Assembly (NCBI GenBank): GCA_947247005.1
Contig: OX365959.1
Coordinates: 39,035,097 to 39,099,096, forward strand
Direction: 5' to 3'
Length of the DNA: 64,000 bases
DNA from: Spisula solida
Taxonomy: Eukaryota > Mollusca > Bivalvia > Venerida > Mactridae
Positions 23,078 to 47,769 of this stretch are shown here, one piece after another (within the stretch, counting starts at the first letter, position 1; the number at the start of each line of letters is the position of its first letter). The notes beneath the pieces were generated by a model that was given only the letters and a program-made list of their open reading frames with translations, made no database searches and had not been told where the DNA came from. The position numbers and the translations under genes were made by a program.

Positions 23078-23667
23078 ACTTCGTCGGCTGGTTCTAATAG
23101 TGATCAAAGTGCCAAAATCATGTTTTGAAGAAATTGAGGGTTGAACATTTGACTTTGTCAAATATCTTTATGTCAACCGATTTTAAAATTTTAAAAACGT
23201 AGATACATAGTACTATGGCTTCATTCTTCCCATTGCCTTAATTATTCTGCCTAAACATTGACGTAGAAACGCCTGTTTTGAAAAAGTGTGTTATCCCGAA
23301 TTTGGACATTGAGCAACTTTTACATTTGGTAGTTGCACACCTGGAGTTTGGACAAAATATTACCGAAATAACGCGATTTCATTGGTTGATCTGGACATCG
23401 GATCATATAAGAACGACTGAGAGAGGACAATGAGCAAGTTGCTCTTAGAGTAACCAATCTCCGGGACATTCAGCAACATGCACGCTACGTAGTGTTTCAA
23501 ATACTGGACTTTGAGCAAAATATTACTGACAAAAAGCACTTTGCACTTCAAATTATGATGTAATTTTTTCACAGGACATTGAGCAATGTCAAATTAGACA
23601 GAAAGTGCAAAATTCTCATTTTTGAAAAAAATGGACATTGGAGACTATTAGAGCCAGCCGACGAAAG
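23078..23667. mobile_element. TIR element of about 590 bp
   Basis: TTCGTCGGCTGGTTCTAATA at the left returns as TATTAGAGCCAGCCGACGAA at the right. Inside, 'ggacattgagcaa'-type phrases occur several times (23307, 23478, 23576). It has no transposase and is probably non-autonomous. Confidence 0.75.
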
Positions 23668-24230
23668 TCTTGTCTACTTATTTATTGTATATAGCTGTAC
23701 AAGTCTATCAACAAAGCGTGTACATGCCAGAAAATAAACTCACCCACGCGTTATACCATTAGATTCGCTAATCTGCTCAGTGGAACAGACTAGTCAGAAA
23801 ACTGGCCGAACATTTTATTATTCAGTAAATTTATGCCGAGTTCCTGGTACCGTAGTGTACCTAATACAGGGAATATTAACAATACAACAATTTCACACGC
23901 GCCCTTCACATTTAAGAAAATGTATCTGCTAGAAAAAAATCTGATATATCAGTCTTTAAAGTATATACGACCTGAATCTGTTCATCTACACAACATTTGA
24001 AGTGTTTATCGAGGATTCGATATTTTTATCATATTATTTAAATGTTTAATTATATATAAACAAAAAAATTAGTTTTTAACACAGCATTGGTGATACAATC
24101 TGCATCATTAATTACAAGTGGACGGTCAAGAAAGATTGTTGAACAAACAGCGCGAGTTAGAGCTAATAAGTATCTTACGTAGTGGAAACAGTGTAGCGTA
24201 ATGCTATATAGAACTCAAGATAACTCACAG
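23668..24230. other. Gene-free stretch
   Basis: AT-rich DNA between the TIR element and the 21-bp array. No repeat partner or coding sequence was recognised. Confidence 0.4.
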
Positions 24231-25092
24231 TATGAACATGATAACTAACTGTATGAACATGATAACTAACTATATGAACATGATAACTCACAATATAAAC
24301 ATGATAACCAACAGTTTGAACATGATAACTGACAGTATGACCATGATAACTAACAGTATGAACATGATAACTCACAGTATGAACATGATAACTCACAGTA
24401 GGAACATGATAACTGACAGTATGAACATGATTACAGATATTATGAACATGATAACTGACAGTATGAACATGATAACTAACAGTATGAACATGATAACTCA
24501 CAGTATGAACATGATAACTCACAGTAGGAACATGATTACTGATAGTATGAACATGATAACTAACCGTATAAACATTATAACTGATAGTATGAACATGATA
24601 ACTCACAGTATGAACATGATAACTAACCGTATGGACATGATAACTGACAGTATGAACATGATTACAGATATTATGAACATGATAACTAACAGTATGAACA
24701 TGATAACACACAGTATGAACATGATAACTAACCGTATGAACATGATAACTGACAGTATGAACATGATTACAGATATTATGAACATGATAACTAACAGTAA
24801 GAACAAGATAACTAACAGTATGAACATGATAACTGACAGTATGAACATGATAACAGATATTATGAACATGATAACTCACAGTATGAACATGATAACTAAC
24901 TATATGAACATGATAACTCGCAGTATGAACATGATAACTTACTATATGAACATGATAACTCGCAGTATGAACATGATAACTGACCGTATGGACATCATAA
25001 CTAACAGTATGAACATGATAACTAACAGTATGAACATGATAACTAACAGTATGAACATGATGCCTAACAGTATGAACATGATAACTAACAGT
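24231..25092 (+). repeat. 21-bp minisatellite array, about 41 copies
   Basis: The unit ATGAACATGATAACTAACAGT repeats in register with small substitutions (AACTCACAGT, AACTGACAGT, TTACAGATATT variants). Because 21 is a multiple of three and the unit lacks stops in several frames, long ORFs run through both strands (MNMITNS on plus, VSYHVHT on minus). These are products of the periodicity, not evidence of a gene. The array ends in a 63-bp module (25093-25155) that recurs at 25836-25898. Confidence 0.95.
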
Positions 25093-25155
25093 CTCAACAC
25101 CTTACTTGACACAAAACTACAACACCGTTTCAGTTAGCGTTGGCGAGAACGCATT
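25093..25155 (+). repeat. Array-flanking module Y, copy 1
   Basis: Starts CTCAACACCTTACTTGACAC and ends GAGAACGCATT. It is identical or nearly so to 25836-25898 and directly follows the last 21-bp unit. Confidence 0.85.
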
Positions 25156-25671
25156 GATTCGTGCAACATGGTGGTGATAATGTATAGTACGAATATGTGC
25201 CTATATGTTATTAAAACAGAGTACTCAAAAGTTAAATATCACCAAATAAAACGTATAACATTCAATACGGCATGACCATGCGATAGAATGGACCAGATGA
25301 AAACCAGAGATAAACTTTTATAAGGAAATGCTCTGGAAACTGTTTCCACTCTATCGCAGCCGAATGGATTATGATTTAACATAATATTCCTTCAACACTA
25401 CATTACATGGTGTCGTTATAAATGTAAAAACTTCAACATTACATATCAAAGTATGCCACTAAACTGTCAATAAAACAACCTCAATAATAAGGTCAACTTA
25501 AACGTAAGAACACGTTACTCAGGTTCATGTTTAACTGTTTTATTTGAACAACATTCGTTATTATGGTCAACTTTACAACTAGACCAACTTTCTACCATAA
25601 ATGGTATACAGCAGTTTACAAGCGTTATCGTAAAATATATTTGTATATAAAGTTACAAATGAAAATTGAAT

Positions 25672-25898
25672 TTGAAAATTTGAGATGCTACACGAATGAA
25701 TATCTCGCTAGAAGTAACCGCTCCGGTGATTTCATCACCTTTTATACCAACAAAACTTGACCAAACCAGTTTTGGCCACGTACATGTTGAGACAGTGGTT
25801 CTCGGCTATACGTTGTAACGCAGAGAACAATATGTCTCAACACCTTACTTGACACAAAACTACAACACCGTTTCAGTTAGCGTTGGCGAGAACGCATT
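25672..25898 (+). repeat. Modules X and Y joined with no 21-bp unit between
   Basis: Module X (25672-25835, ending GAGAACAATATGT) is almost identical to 30820-30983. Module Y (25836-25898) is the module that closes the 24-kb array. At this locus they abut, so it looks like an empty version of the composite repeat. Confidence 0.85.
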
Positions 25899-26985
25899 TA
25901 TAGGAAATTACAAAGTATAGAAGAAGTACAACGTCAAATTCAATTTTCATTCCGTTTATTATCATAAACCTTATTTCTAGGTATTATTTAGCATCGTTGC
26001 TATAAAATGAACTATGTTATCATCTTCGGCTTTGTCAGTATTCAAACGACCGTGTCGTTTACATATCAGTCCGAAACCCCCATTCTGTTTGCGACAGGCA
26101 GAACTTGCCCCGCTCGCACGCAACACATGCGTTCTCAGCTTTAAATTTTTGTATCAACCAATTCGAACTTGAAAATCATACATTCTTATTTTCGTGTAAA
26201 GCTTAACGTTTTGTTGGCCTTTATCAAGACACTTTGCCCTTGTATTTTTTGAAAGAAATATTACTCTTGTACCACGGTGAGACCAATAGATCGCATTCAA
26301 TATGCAACATTATATAACAACAAACATTTGAATAACCTTTAGTTATAAGAACATATTTTCCCTCCATATATATGTCTATCTTACTGTTCCTTTTCCTGAT
26401 CACCAAATGGTACATTTTTATGAATGTATATTTAACATGAGATCAGTACAATTGAATAAATTAATCTTGTTGAAACGAAGAAACACTCTACAACAAAATG
26501 AGTCTCTGAGATTTACCAAATTCATATCTCGGTTACTGTACAAACAATGATTGTAACATACTGACGTTAAAACTGTCTTTCTATCAGAACGCAACTTCTT
26601 TGTAGCGTCAACAAGCTGCTTGTACTGGTGACATTGTTCCTAGGATCGTCGGAACCATAAATTGACCTCATCCAATTGATCTAATATAGCGCTGACGTCA
26701 CAAACACTAACGAGGTTCCTTCGTCCCGAATAAGTGTTAAACACAGCGACACTCACATTTAAGAAACAGGCTTTTCAGATAATTATTTACTATCACAGAA
26801 CCTTTGAAAACAACTGAAACAACCACTATACTTTGTCACTGTAGTATCTGCTTTGAATTGCACAATATAACTTTCCATACGAAAATGCTGAAATATTGTG
26901 TATTCTCATCAATTCCTTCTCTAGCCAACATTGTATGATCGGTATCATTGAAGTCAATACCTGTTCAAAAATGATTTAAGAATGT
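25899..26985. other. Gene-free stretch
   Basis: No coding sequence, RNA gene or repeat partner recognised. Confidence 0.4.
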
Positions 26986-26989
26986 AATA

Positions 26990-27195
26990 CACATATCATA
27001 CAAATTCTACATTTCATGCATGACACAGTCATATCATACAAACATTACATTTTATGTATCGCACATATCATACAATTATTACATTTCATGTATCGTACAT
27101 ATCGTACAGATATTACCTTTCATGTATCACACATATCGTACAGATATTACCTTTCATGTATCGCACATATTATACATTTCATGTATCTAGTAGTA
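26990..27195 (+). repeat. Imperfect tandem repeat, unit about 36 bp, 5 copies
   Basis: The phrase 'cacatatcatacaattatta' followed by 'catttcatgtatcg' recurs with substitutions. Short plus-strand ORFs here are side effects of the periodicity. Confidence 0.75.
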
Positions 27196-27199
27196 ATGT

Positions 27200-27900
27200 A
27201 CATGTATCTAGTTACATTCGTACTCGTAGTAACTACTATTTGACTTAACTAAATGCATCACTTAGTACATGTAAAACAAATCCTTAATGCTATCATATTT
27301 AACAATAAAGACTCAATTTCGAAAATTCCATTATTTCCTCTACATGCACATACAACACCCATTTCATTTGTGTATGTTCATTTACATACAAGAAGCCAAA
27401 AAAGACTACGATATTCATTGGGTATCTACAAAGAACATGAGACGTGTTCGTTATAATTTTATTCAAAACAGTCTGAAATTAGCCTAGGTGGTGATACTAT
27501 CTAGTTATTTTAGCCTGCCGACTTAGGTGGAAAAACGTTTATAACTACCGTATAGGGTACCCACCGTTTTGATTTTAATCTAGAACCATTTGTGTAATAA
27601 TTTACCGGTATAAAAAACAATCTACAACCACATAAACTATTCAAAACAAAGAAACATCTCGATATGTACCATCATCACTATCTGTACATATACATGTACT
27701 CATGTGATCGGCGAGCTCATTTTTAGCTCATGGAACCCATTCCTGACATAAAACAAAATAATGTTGTTTCACACAAAGCAACAATATCCGTAGCCACATA
27801 CTGTAATTCTGGTTCATTTCAACCATTGGCTAAACATAGATTTTACATTTTTGTTACCTGAGTACACCTTATTTGGTTTCATATCAAACCATTTACCTGT
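27200..27900. other. Gene-free stretch
   Basis: Two short overlapping ORFs occur but have no recognisable motif. No repeat partner was found. Confidence 0.35.
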
Positions 27901-28074
27901 GACTTAATCACCCATCTAACAAAGTAGAACTTTGCAAACGTTCTTCAGTACTCCAAATACCACTTGGCTCATTTTTCACACCTCGGGAACTACATGTTCG
28001 ATTACCTTTTGTAAATATTGGCATCATCCCTATGGCTGGTGTGCTATTCACCACATGTAGCGTCAAACGACTTA

Positions 28075-28225
28075 TACCATGACTGCTCACTTCCGGGAGC
28101 ATATCATTACCACATGTACTCTCGTCAAACGAGAGGCTCACTTCCGGGAGCATAGCATTACCATGGTTACTCTCGTCGAACGAGAGGCTCTCTTCCGGGA
28201 GCATTATGTCTAACATGCCCTCTTC
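28075..28225. repeat. Minisatellite, unit about 51 bp, 3 copies
   Basis: 'cacttccgggagcat' followed by 'actctcgtc(a/g)aacgagaggct' repeats at about 28087, 28138 and 28189. Within each unit CTCTCGTC(A/G)AACGAGAG is a short palindrome. On the minus strand it reads as a 17-residue repeat (MLPEVSLSFDES...) within a 102-residue ORF (28216-27908). That could be an exon of an unknown gene, but there is no supporting neighbour. Confidence 0.65.
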
Positions 28226-28229
28226 CGGG

Positions 28230-30815
28230 GGACTTTATACAATACATACATTGAACCGTTGTTCTCTAGATACACGTCTGGTTTGAGTTTTATACTACTA
28301 AGTAAATACCCACCATAAACCGTCACCACTGACACCACAATACAGCGAATATTCGCATGTATCCGAAAGTATTAATGACTTACTTTCGTTGTTCATATTT
28401 CGAACGTTACATTTCAGTACTTAAGCTTCAGTAATACGGTACAGTTATTAAGGCTTAAGAATTTTAACCAGCTCGTATTTGTATATACAATTTTTTCTGG
28501 TTCTCAATCTAACAACATTACCGAGAACAAAATACAAATGAAATAATTTAACCGAATAATTTCTTCCTGTATTGCATGTCTGAATGTAGCACTGATAAAA
28601 GATTCAATACTATATATCTACTACCCGCTGCAATAAACAGCCAGTTTATGTATAAAACCAGAGATATGTCCTTACTATGTTACTTTTTTTGGTTGGTTCA
28701 CAAACAAATTTTTCCGTCTGCTAACAAAAAGGACAAAATCTATCGAAGATGTTTGACAAAATTGCTGCTAATTAAAACTTATTCATACATGTCATAACCT
28801 CCGTTGCAAACCTCGAAATGCATGCTTACTTAATGACCATGTGACCTCCATATATAATATATATGTAACTATGACTCGTACAAAACCTTTGTAAAAATGT
28901 TATGTCAGTAACCAAACAAAAATCTAAAAAATGTTTTATATTCATTACAAAAATATAAATGTGATAATAAACACTTTTCGGGTCAAATTTGAAACGAAAT
29001 GATCCTGCAAGAAACATTTCTCTCGCAACTTTGCTTTGTATCAAATTTTACAAATGTATAATTTTATGTGAATTAACATGTCTGCCGTCATGTGCAGTAC
29101 CATCTATGTTTGCTTTTTGTATTACATGTATATGCTACAATCCACCGATTTAATGCAAGTTTCTGTTGGGAAATGCTTTAAAATGACATTTGATAGTCAC
29201 CTTTAATCATTCATCTACCTACCGGGAAAACAACACTTATTTTGCTTCCTTTAGTCTTTTCCGAGACTAAACATTCCAAACAACCACTTGTTTGCTTTAT
29301 CAAGCACTATTTTGCTAAGTAAATCATACTTACTCGTACATGCTACATTTTGCATGTTCATGTTAAAAGTCATGTAACTGCCCTCCGTAGTCGTCTCTGA
29401 ACTAAGAGGCTTACTTAAAAATGTTATAAGAATTTGCTTCTGAACACTCCTTCCGCCAGTGCCAAGTTTGTTCATACGCCAACCATGACCCAGATTTGAT
29501 ATTTGTTGTCTGTGACTTCCTTTGTGCTGCGAAGGAAGTATCTGTTCTACCCTGTTGTCTCCTATATAGACTAGATTCTATCCTCGTATGGATAGTTTGG
29601 CCTTCACCTTTCATTTTTCATGTTTCGGCCCTGTATATCTTACGTTTGACGAGATTTTGTCGGTACCCAACCATCTCCTTTGCTGAAAACATTTATATAA
29701 GAATTAAATATTTTCTTAATCTTCATATAATACTTAAATCCATATATGCTTATATTTGTATCGTACATAAATATAATTAATACGAGTTACAGATAGAAAT
29801 CTGAAAATTCTGAGCCGTAACCTTTTGGTATATAGTATCGTACATGTATAGAAAATATAGTTGAAAATGCAGTACGGCTCGGTACTCGTATATATTTACC
29901 TAAATACAAGAATACGCTATATTGGTATGTATAAAACTCCATGAACCCATGTAAACGGACTCATGGTCCGACAACGGAATCACGATTCCAGCATCCGTTA
30001 CGGCTGCAGCAATCAATGCGTTTTTACCAACAACTGAATAACCAACAATTACAAAAACACACAACAAAGTTATCAGCCTTTATGCCATTGACACTACGGA
30101 GGTTGTCATTCAAGTATTCAGTATACACATTATACAGCAAATGACAAACTGCATTCAACTGTATAAGGCAATGCTCGTTTAATTCATAAATACATCGACC
30201 CACTACATTGTCAAATAAGTCTGATAAGACTTCTGTACCGGCTCAAGTTAGTTCATAAAATGTTTTGAAACAGATTCACAAAAACACGGCATATACCTTT
30301 ATAACATTACCGTAATATCAATGGACTTCTGCGCGTGCTTTCGTAACTTTATCGACAAACTTGTTTGAACAACGAATCCGCCTGTTCGGGCGCACGTGGT
30401 ACAAATTCCGATAACTGAATACACATTGATGAATAAAGCATGCATACTATTCTTGTGCCATGATAGAATAATATTAAATGTTTTTCAAGAAATATCAATA
30501 TGTTACTATGTACTTAATAACCTTATAAACGTACTATAAATTCCATATACGTACTCACATGATGTATGAGTAAACTTGACATAAGTTCATGCTTAGCTTG
30601 GAGTTATCCTTGTATGCATTTTACCTTTTAAGTTTCCGTTGCCATAATGTGGCTTTTTGTGTTTAATTACAAGTATTGTTATTTTCACTTATCTGAAAGA
30701 ACAGCGTCGCAATCCCCTACAGCATGTCTGCGTTCAAAAATGACCGCACCCACTCGCCAATGTACTTTTCCATGTGTCCGTGCTCAATATCCACGTGTTC
30801 GTTCATGTTGAAAAC
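28230..30815. other. Gene-free stretch
   Basis: AT-rich. Overlapping minus-strand ORFs at 29251-29614 have no recognised domain and no matching splice partners were found. No mobile element boundary is evident. Confidence 0.35.
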
Positions 30816-30819
30816 CAGG

Positions 30820-30983
30820 TTGAAAATTTGAGATGCTACACGAATGAATATCTCGCTAGAAGTAACCGCTCCGGTGATTGTATCACCTTTTATACCAACA
30901 AAACTTGACCAAACCAGTTTTGGCCACGTACATGTTGAGACAGTGGTTCTCGGCTATACGTTGTAACGCAGAGAACAATATGT
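30820..30983 (+). repeat. Array-flanking module X, copy 2
   Basis: Nearly identical to 25672-25835. It runs without gap into the 21-bp array that follows. Confidence 0.85.
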
Positions 30984-31412
30984 ATGAACATGATAACTGA
31001 CAGTATGAACATGAAAGCTTACAGTGTATGAACATGATAACTAACAGTAAGAACATGATAACTAACAGTATGAACATGATAACTGACAGGATGAACATGA
31101 TAACAGATATTATGAACGTGATAACTCTCAGTATGAACATGTTAACTAACTATATGAACATGATAAGTCACAGTATGAACATGATAACTAACTATATGAA
31201 CATGATAACTGACATTATGGACATGATAACTAACTATATGAACATGATAACTCACAGTATGAACATGATAACTGACCGTATGGACATGATAACTGACAGT
31301 ATGAACATGATAACTAACAGTATGGTCATGATAACTAACAGTATGAACATGATAACTAACAGTATGAACATGATAACTGACAGTATGAACATGAAAGCTT
31401 ACAGTGTATGAA
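30984..31412 (+). repeat. 21-bp minisatellite array, about 20 copies
   Basis: Same unit as the array at 24231. Both ends of this array carry the variant 'acatgaaagcttacagtgta' (31009 and 31390), so the first and last units share a private change. No module Y follows. Confidence 0.92.
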
Positions 31413-31759
31413 CATCACTACATAATAATTATGTTGTCGAACATTTTTGTCACACCTGTTTTCAAGGCAACATACCAAATCAGAGCTAGTAGGGCCTTTA
31501 AAACACATTGGCTAATTTATTAACTTTCTTACTCACCTGACTGTTATTATCTCAAAGATCTAAAAGCATGAATTTTTAGATCTTTGATTAACTTATTTAA
31601 TCTACATCCATCCGGGGCAACGAACGACTACTCTGCTAGGAGTCTGGGACGAACTGCATTTGGGACGAAATAACAATTACGACTACTAGAGTCGTGTCCC
31701 CTGAGAACAAAGTTCACAAATTGTAATTATTCTTTAAGAATAGTGTTTCATCCTACAAA

Positions 31760-44459
<12,700 letters not shown>

Positions 44460-45040
44460 TTCCAACTAATTCATTATGATTCTGTTTTAAAACATTTTAT
44501 GAACGATGTAATGCAAATTTATTTATATTTGCGGTGAATTAATTTGCGTTGATTTTGCGAAAGAATTAGATGGTGAAATTAAATCCCCTTGAATAATTGA
44601 CATAAAAAACGTTACAAGAGATTTTTCTTCAATATTTGAAATCCGCAAATTCAAAAAACCACAAAATTACCTCATTCCGCGAAATTTAATACCTGCAAAA
44701 ATTAATGAGTTTACAGTAAACCTTAATATGTGTATTGTGCAGTTTACTGATTTAAGTCATAATTATGTCCATTACCGGTGTTATGTTGAACCGTTTGTTG
44801 AGTTTGTTCCATCTGTCCGTCCATTATAATACATAAAAAATTGTCTACACTCTTGTCTGATGCACTGGTTAGATTTCAACTTATGTTTAGGGAATATCTT
44901 GTATCTGCTTAAGGCTCAGCTGTGCAAATGGTCAAATTTTGTTTGACTGTAAGGTCAATTTTCACTGAGTTGTGCTGTCTGACTATGTAGTTTCACTTGG
45001 CATAACCTTGAAATTACCGTTTGGCTTTTCTAAATCTATG
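44460..45040. other. PHYHD1 3' flank, no further gene
   Basis: Holds the presumed 3' untranslated region and an AT-rich imperfectly palindromic stretch (44505-44715) with 'aatttgcg' and 'cgcgaaatt' phrases that may be a decayed MITE. Confidence 0.4.
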
Positions 45041-45220
45041 TACAGTACAACCTTTCCAGAGCCACTCTCTGCAGAGCAGCAACCTCTCGACAACAACACC
45101 TTCAACATGTCCCTTAAATGATATTTACTTTAAATTTAATCTCCGCAGAGCAACCAAATCCGTGCAATGGCAAATACTTGCAGCTCCATAAGGATGTTCC
45201 TCTCCAGAGGTTGTAATGTA
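45041..45220. mobile_element. MITE with ACAGTACAACC ends, copy 1
   Basis: 'tacagtacaacctttccaga' to 'tccagaggttgtaatgta'. A similar element with the same internal order lies at 58496-58664. Confidence 0.65.
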
Positions 45221-45376
45221 GCTTGACTCGGCATAACCTTGAAATTATTTATTTGTTTTCAATCAAATTTTTAGAGCAGAATGAATATCCACCTTATTTG
45301 TAATAATTGACAGCTTCGTGAAACAACATGATGTAAATGATGTAACCATAGTTACGACCCTTTGATTTTTAAATTT

Positions 45377-45645
45377 TTATGCCCCCGTATCGATAGATCG
45401 GGAGGCATATAGTGATTCATCTGTCCGTCCGTCCGTCCGTCCGTCCGTCCGTCCGTCCTGGTTAACCCAAATTGACCGTTTCTTCTAGCATCATTATGGC
45501 TTGCTACAAAGCTTCCAAACTTGCATGGATGTTGTATATGAACATGCTCCACACACCTGTATCACCTGACCCCATTTTGACCTTCACCTTGACCTAATTT
45601 TGGACTTAGACTTATTTATGGACAAGGCTTCCACAGGGGGCATAA
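45377..45645. mobile_element. MITE with TTATGCCCCC ends carrying a (GTCC)n microsatellite
   Basis: TTATGCCCCCG at the left and AGGGGGCATAA at the right are inverted. Inside, a run of about nine GTCC units (45423-45459) follows 'aggcatatagtgattcatct'. Confidence 0.8.
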
Positions 45646-45831
45646 GCGTTTATTGAACGCAGTCTTGTTTCTTTTATAATCAGAATAATACACATAGTCA
45701 GTATTCTTCGTATTAAATAATTATTAAAGGTTTGTTATGTCAGGGATAATTTGGTTGGTGCTTTTTATTTTGCAATATTTTTAGTACAAAATGTAATATA
45801 TGATTCAATGTAATGTATTTACAGTCAACTC

Positions 45832-46448
45832 TCGTTATCTCGAACTCGCTTATATCGAATTTTCTGTTATGTCGATTTTTTTTCAAGTCCCGATTTTTCT
45901 CCTTTGTCTATATGAAATCTCGAGACCTATCTCGAAGTTTAGGCTCGAATTTTTCGTTATCTTGAGTTATTTATTTGGTCCTGATTAACTAATTTGCACG
46001 TTAATTGTATTGTTCAACTCGAAGTTGGGTCGAATTCTGATTGTATCAGACTTGCGTCAAATGTTTTTCACGCCTCACCAGTATCAAATCTTCAATTTAC
46101 CTGTAATGTTCGCGCCTACCATTGTAGAATAATTATTTGTTGGCGGCAATTTGCACAAACATGACTTTTTGTCATGAAGATTCAAGTTGCGTCCGAACAT
46201 CAATTAACTTGTCATCTCGAACAATTGTTTGTAAAAATAATGATTAACGAGTAAAACATGTACATGATAACAAATTAACCATTTCTCACGATATGTCGTT
46301 CTTACGACGTAGCAATATGGCCGCAACCCGTAAAATGACAGAAATAAGTAAACTTGCAACTTTGATGCCGAAAATTCAATCTCGAATTTTCGTTATGTCG
46401 AAGTTATTTCCACGGTCCCGTGCAATTCGAGATTACGAGAGTTGACTG
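45832..46448. mobile_element. Tigger/pogo-like MITE, 617 bp
   Basis: CAGTCAACTCTCGTTATCTC and its near-complement GAGATTACGAGAGTTGACTG are flanked by TA on both sides. The CAGT..CTCG(A/T)TAT terminus is typical of the pogo/Tigger branch of Tc1-mariner. No transposase is encoded. Confidence 0.85.
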
Positions 46449-46969
46449 TATATCAAACTGTCAGAAACTTATCTTTATTTGCTCATTACGCTTTGATCTC
46501 TTTAATCTAGTTTGAAAACTTATGTTGTGACCATTACGTAATTATTGGCAACGTCTCAATCTGAGCTCATATATTGTTTCATATTGTGAAGAGTATTTCA
46601 TACGAGCTCAGGCCTTCAGCCAGTATTACTGCATGGGATGTTTTTACAGAATAAAATCAAGAACTACACATTAAGATTGGTCACAAACTGTGTCTTTAAT
46701 TTAAGCAAAATTTATAAATTATAACAAGATAATTGTATAATCATACATTGCAAAGGTATTAAATATATTCTTGATTTTATGTAATATATTGTGTGTTTGT
46801 TGTTTATGAATGTTGAGGTTACTGTGATCTTCCTAGCGTATAGACTCTTGTCTTGTGTTCACTTCCATGTTTGTATCTACATTTCTATTACTTCCAAACA
46901 TACTACAAATTTAATGAATGTAGGAAAAACCAAATGTCATCGCAACTAGAAGTACATAAATAACTTAAG

Positions 46970-47460
46970 GTCATCTATACAATTATGTATATCAACATGA
47001 TTCAAGGTCATTCTGTAAACCAATAAGGTTGAAGGTCATTCTGTAAATCAATAAAAGTCAAGGTCATTTTGTAAACCAATAAGGTTGAAGGTCATTCTGG
47101 ACACCAATAAAGTTGAAGGTCATTCTGTAAGTCAATAAAAGTCAAGGTCATTTTGTAAATAAATAAAAGTTCAAGGTAATTCTGAACATCAATGAAGTTC
47201 AAGGTCATTTTTTAAATCAATAAGGTTCAAGGTCATTCTTTAAATCAATAAGGTTCAATGTCATTCTTTAAATCAATAAGGTTCTATGTCATTCTTTAAA
47301 CAATAAGGTTAAATGTCATTCTTTAAATCAATAAGATTCAAGGTCATTCTGTTTATCAATAAAGTTCAAGGTCATTCTGTTCATCAATAAAGTTAAAGGT
47401 CATTCTGTACATCAAATAGGGTCAAGGGTATTCCGTACATCAACAAGGTGAAAGGGCATT
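46970..47460 (+). repeat. Tandem repeat, unit about 28-29 bp, about 17 copies
   Basis: 'aaggtcattctgtaaatcaa' plus 'taaagttc' recurs with variation throughout. It sits just downstream of the glycine-rich gene's 3' end. Confidence 0.85.
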
Positions 47461-47570
47461 TTTCGAGGAAGGCGGTATTGCATTGTACATATAGGTCAGT
47501 CAGATTATACGTCCTCATTCATCTAATTGGGATACTAATAACAATGAATGCATGTCTATAAGTATATAAA

Positions 47571-47576
47571 TTTATT
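47571..47576 (-). promoter_or_regulatory. Polyadenylation signal candidate of the glycine-rich gene
   Basis: AATAAA on the minus strand, about 195 bases after the stop codon at 47770. Confidence 0.5.
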
Positions 47577-47769
47577 TCTTCAATGTAACAAGCTACTTAT
47601 ATGGTTATTATGTATGCAACTCATAAAGAAGTCTAAATTTGGTATCTATGTATATATTATTCTCTCAATAATTTACATAACAATGGCATGCATATACGTG
47701 TATAAAACACACGAATAACGCACACCGCACACACACATACACCAATTTTTCTAGCTCAACTGATGGGTG

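Noticed and set aside
24231..25092. CRISPR-like array
   Set aside because: There are no spacers: the units are contiguous 21-mers. The surrounding DNA is clearly animal.
24232..25137. Long plus-strand ORF (MNMITNS repeats) and overlapping minus-strand ORF
   Set aside because: Both arise because the repeat unit is 21 bp, a multiple of three, and lacks stops. There is no start context, splice site or non-repeat domain.
29251..29614. Two overlapping minus-strand ORFs as a small gene
   Set aside because: There is no recognisable domain, no signal peptide, no consistent splice pair, and the frames overlap each other.
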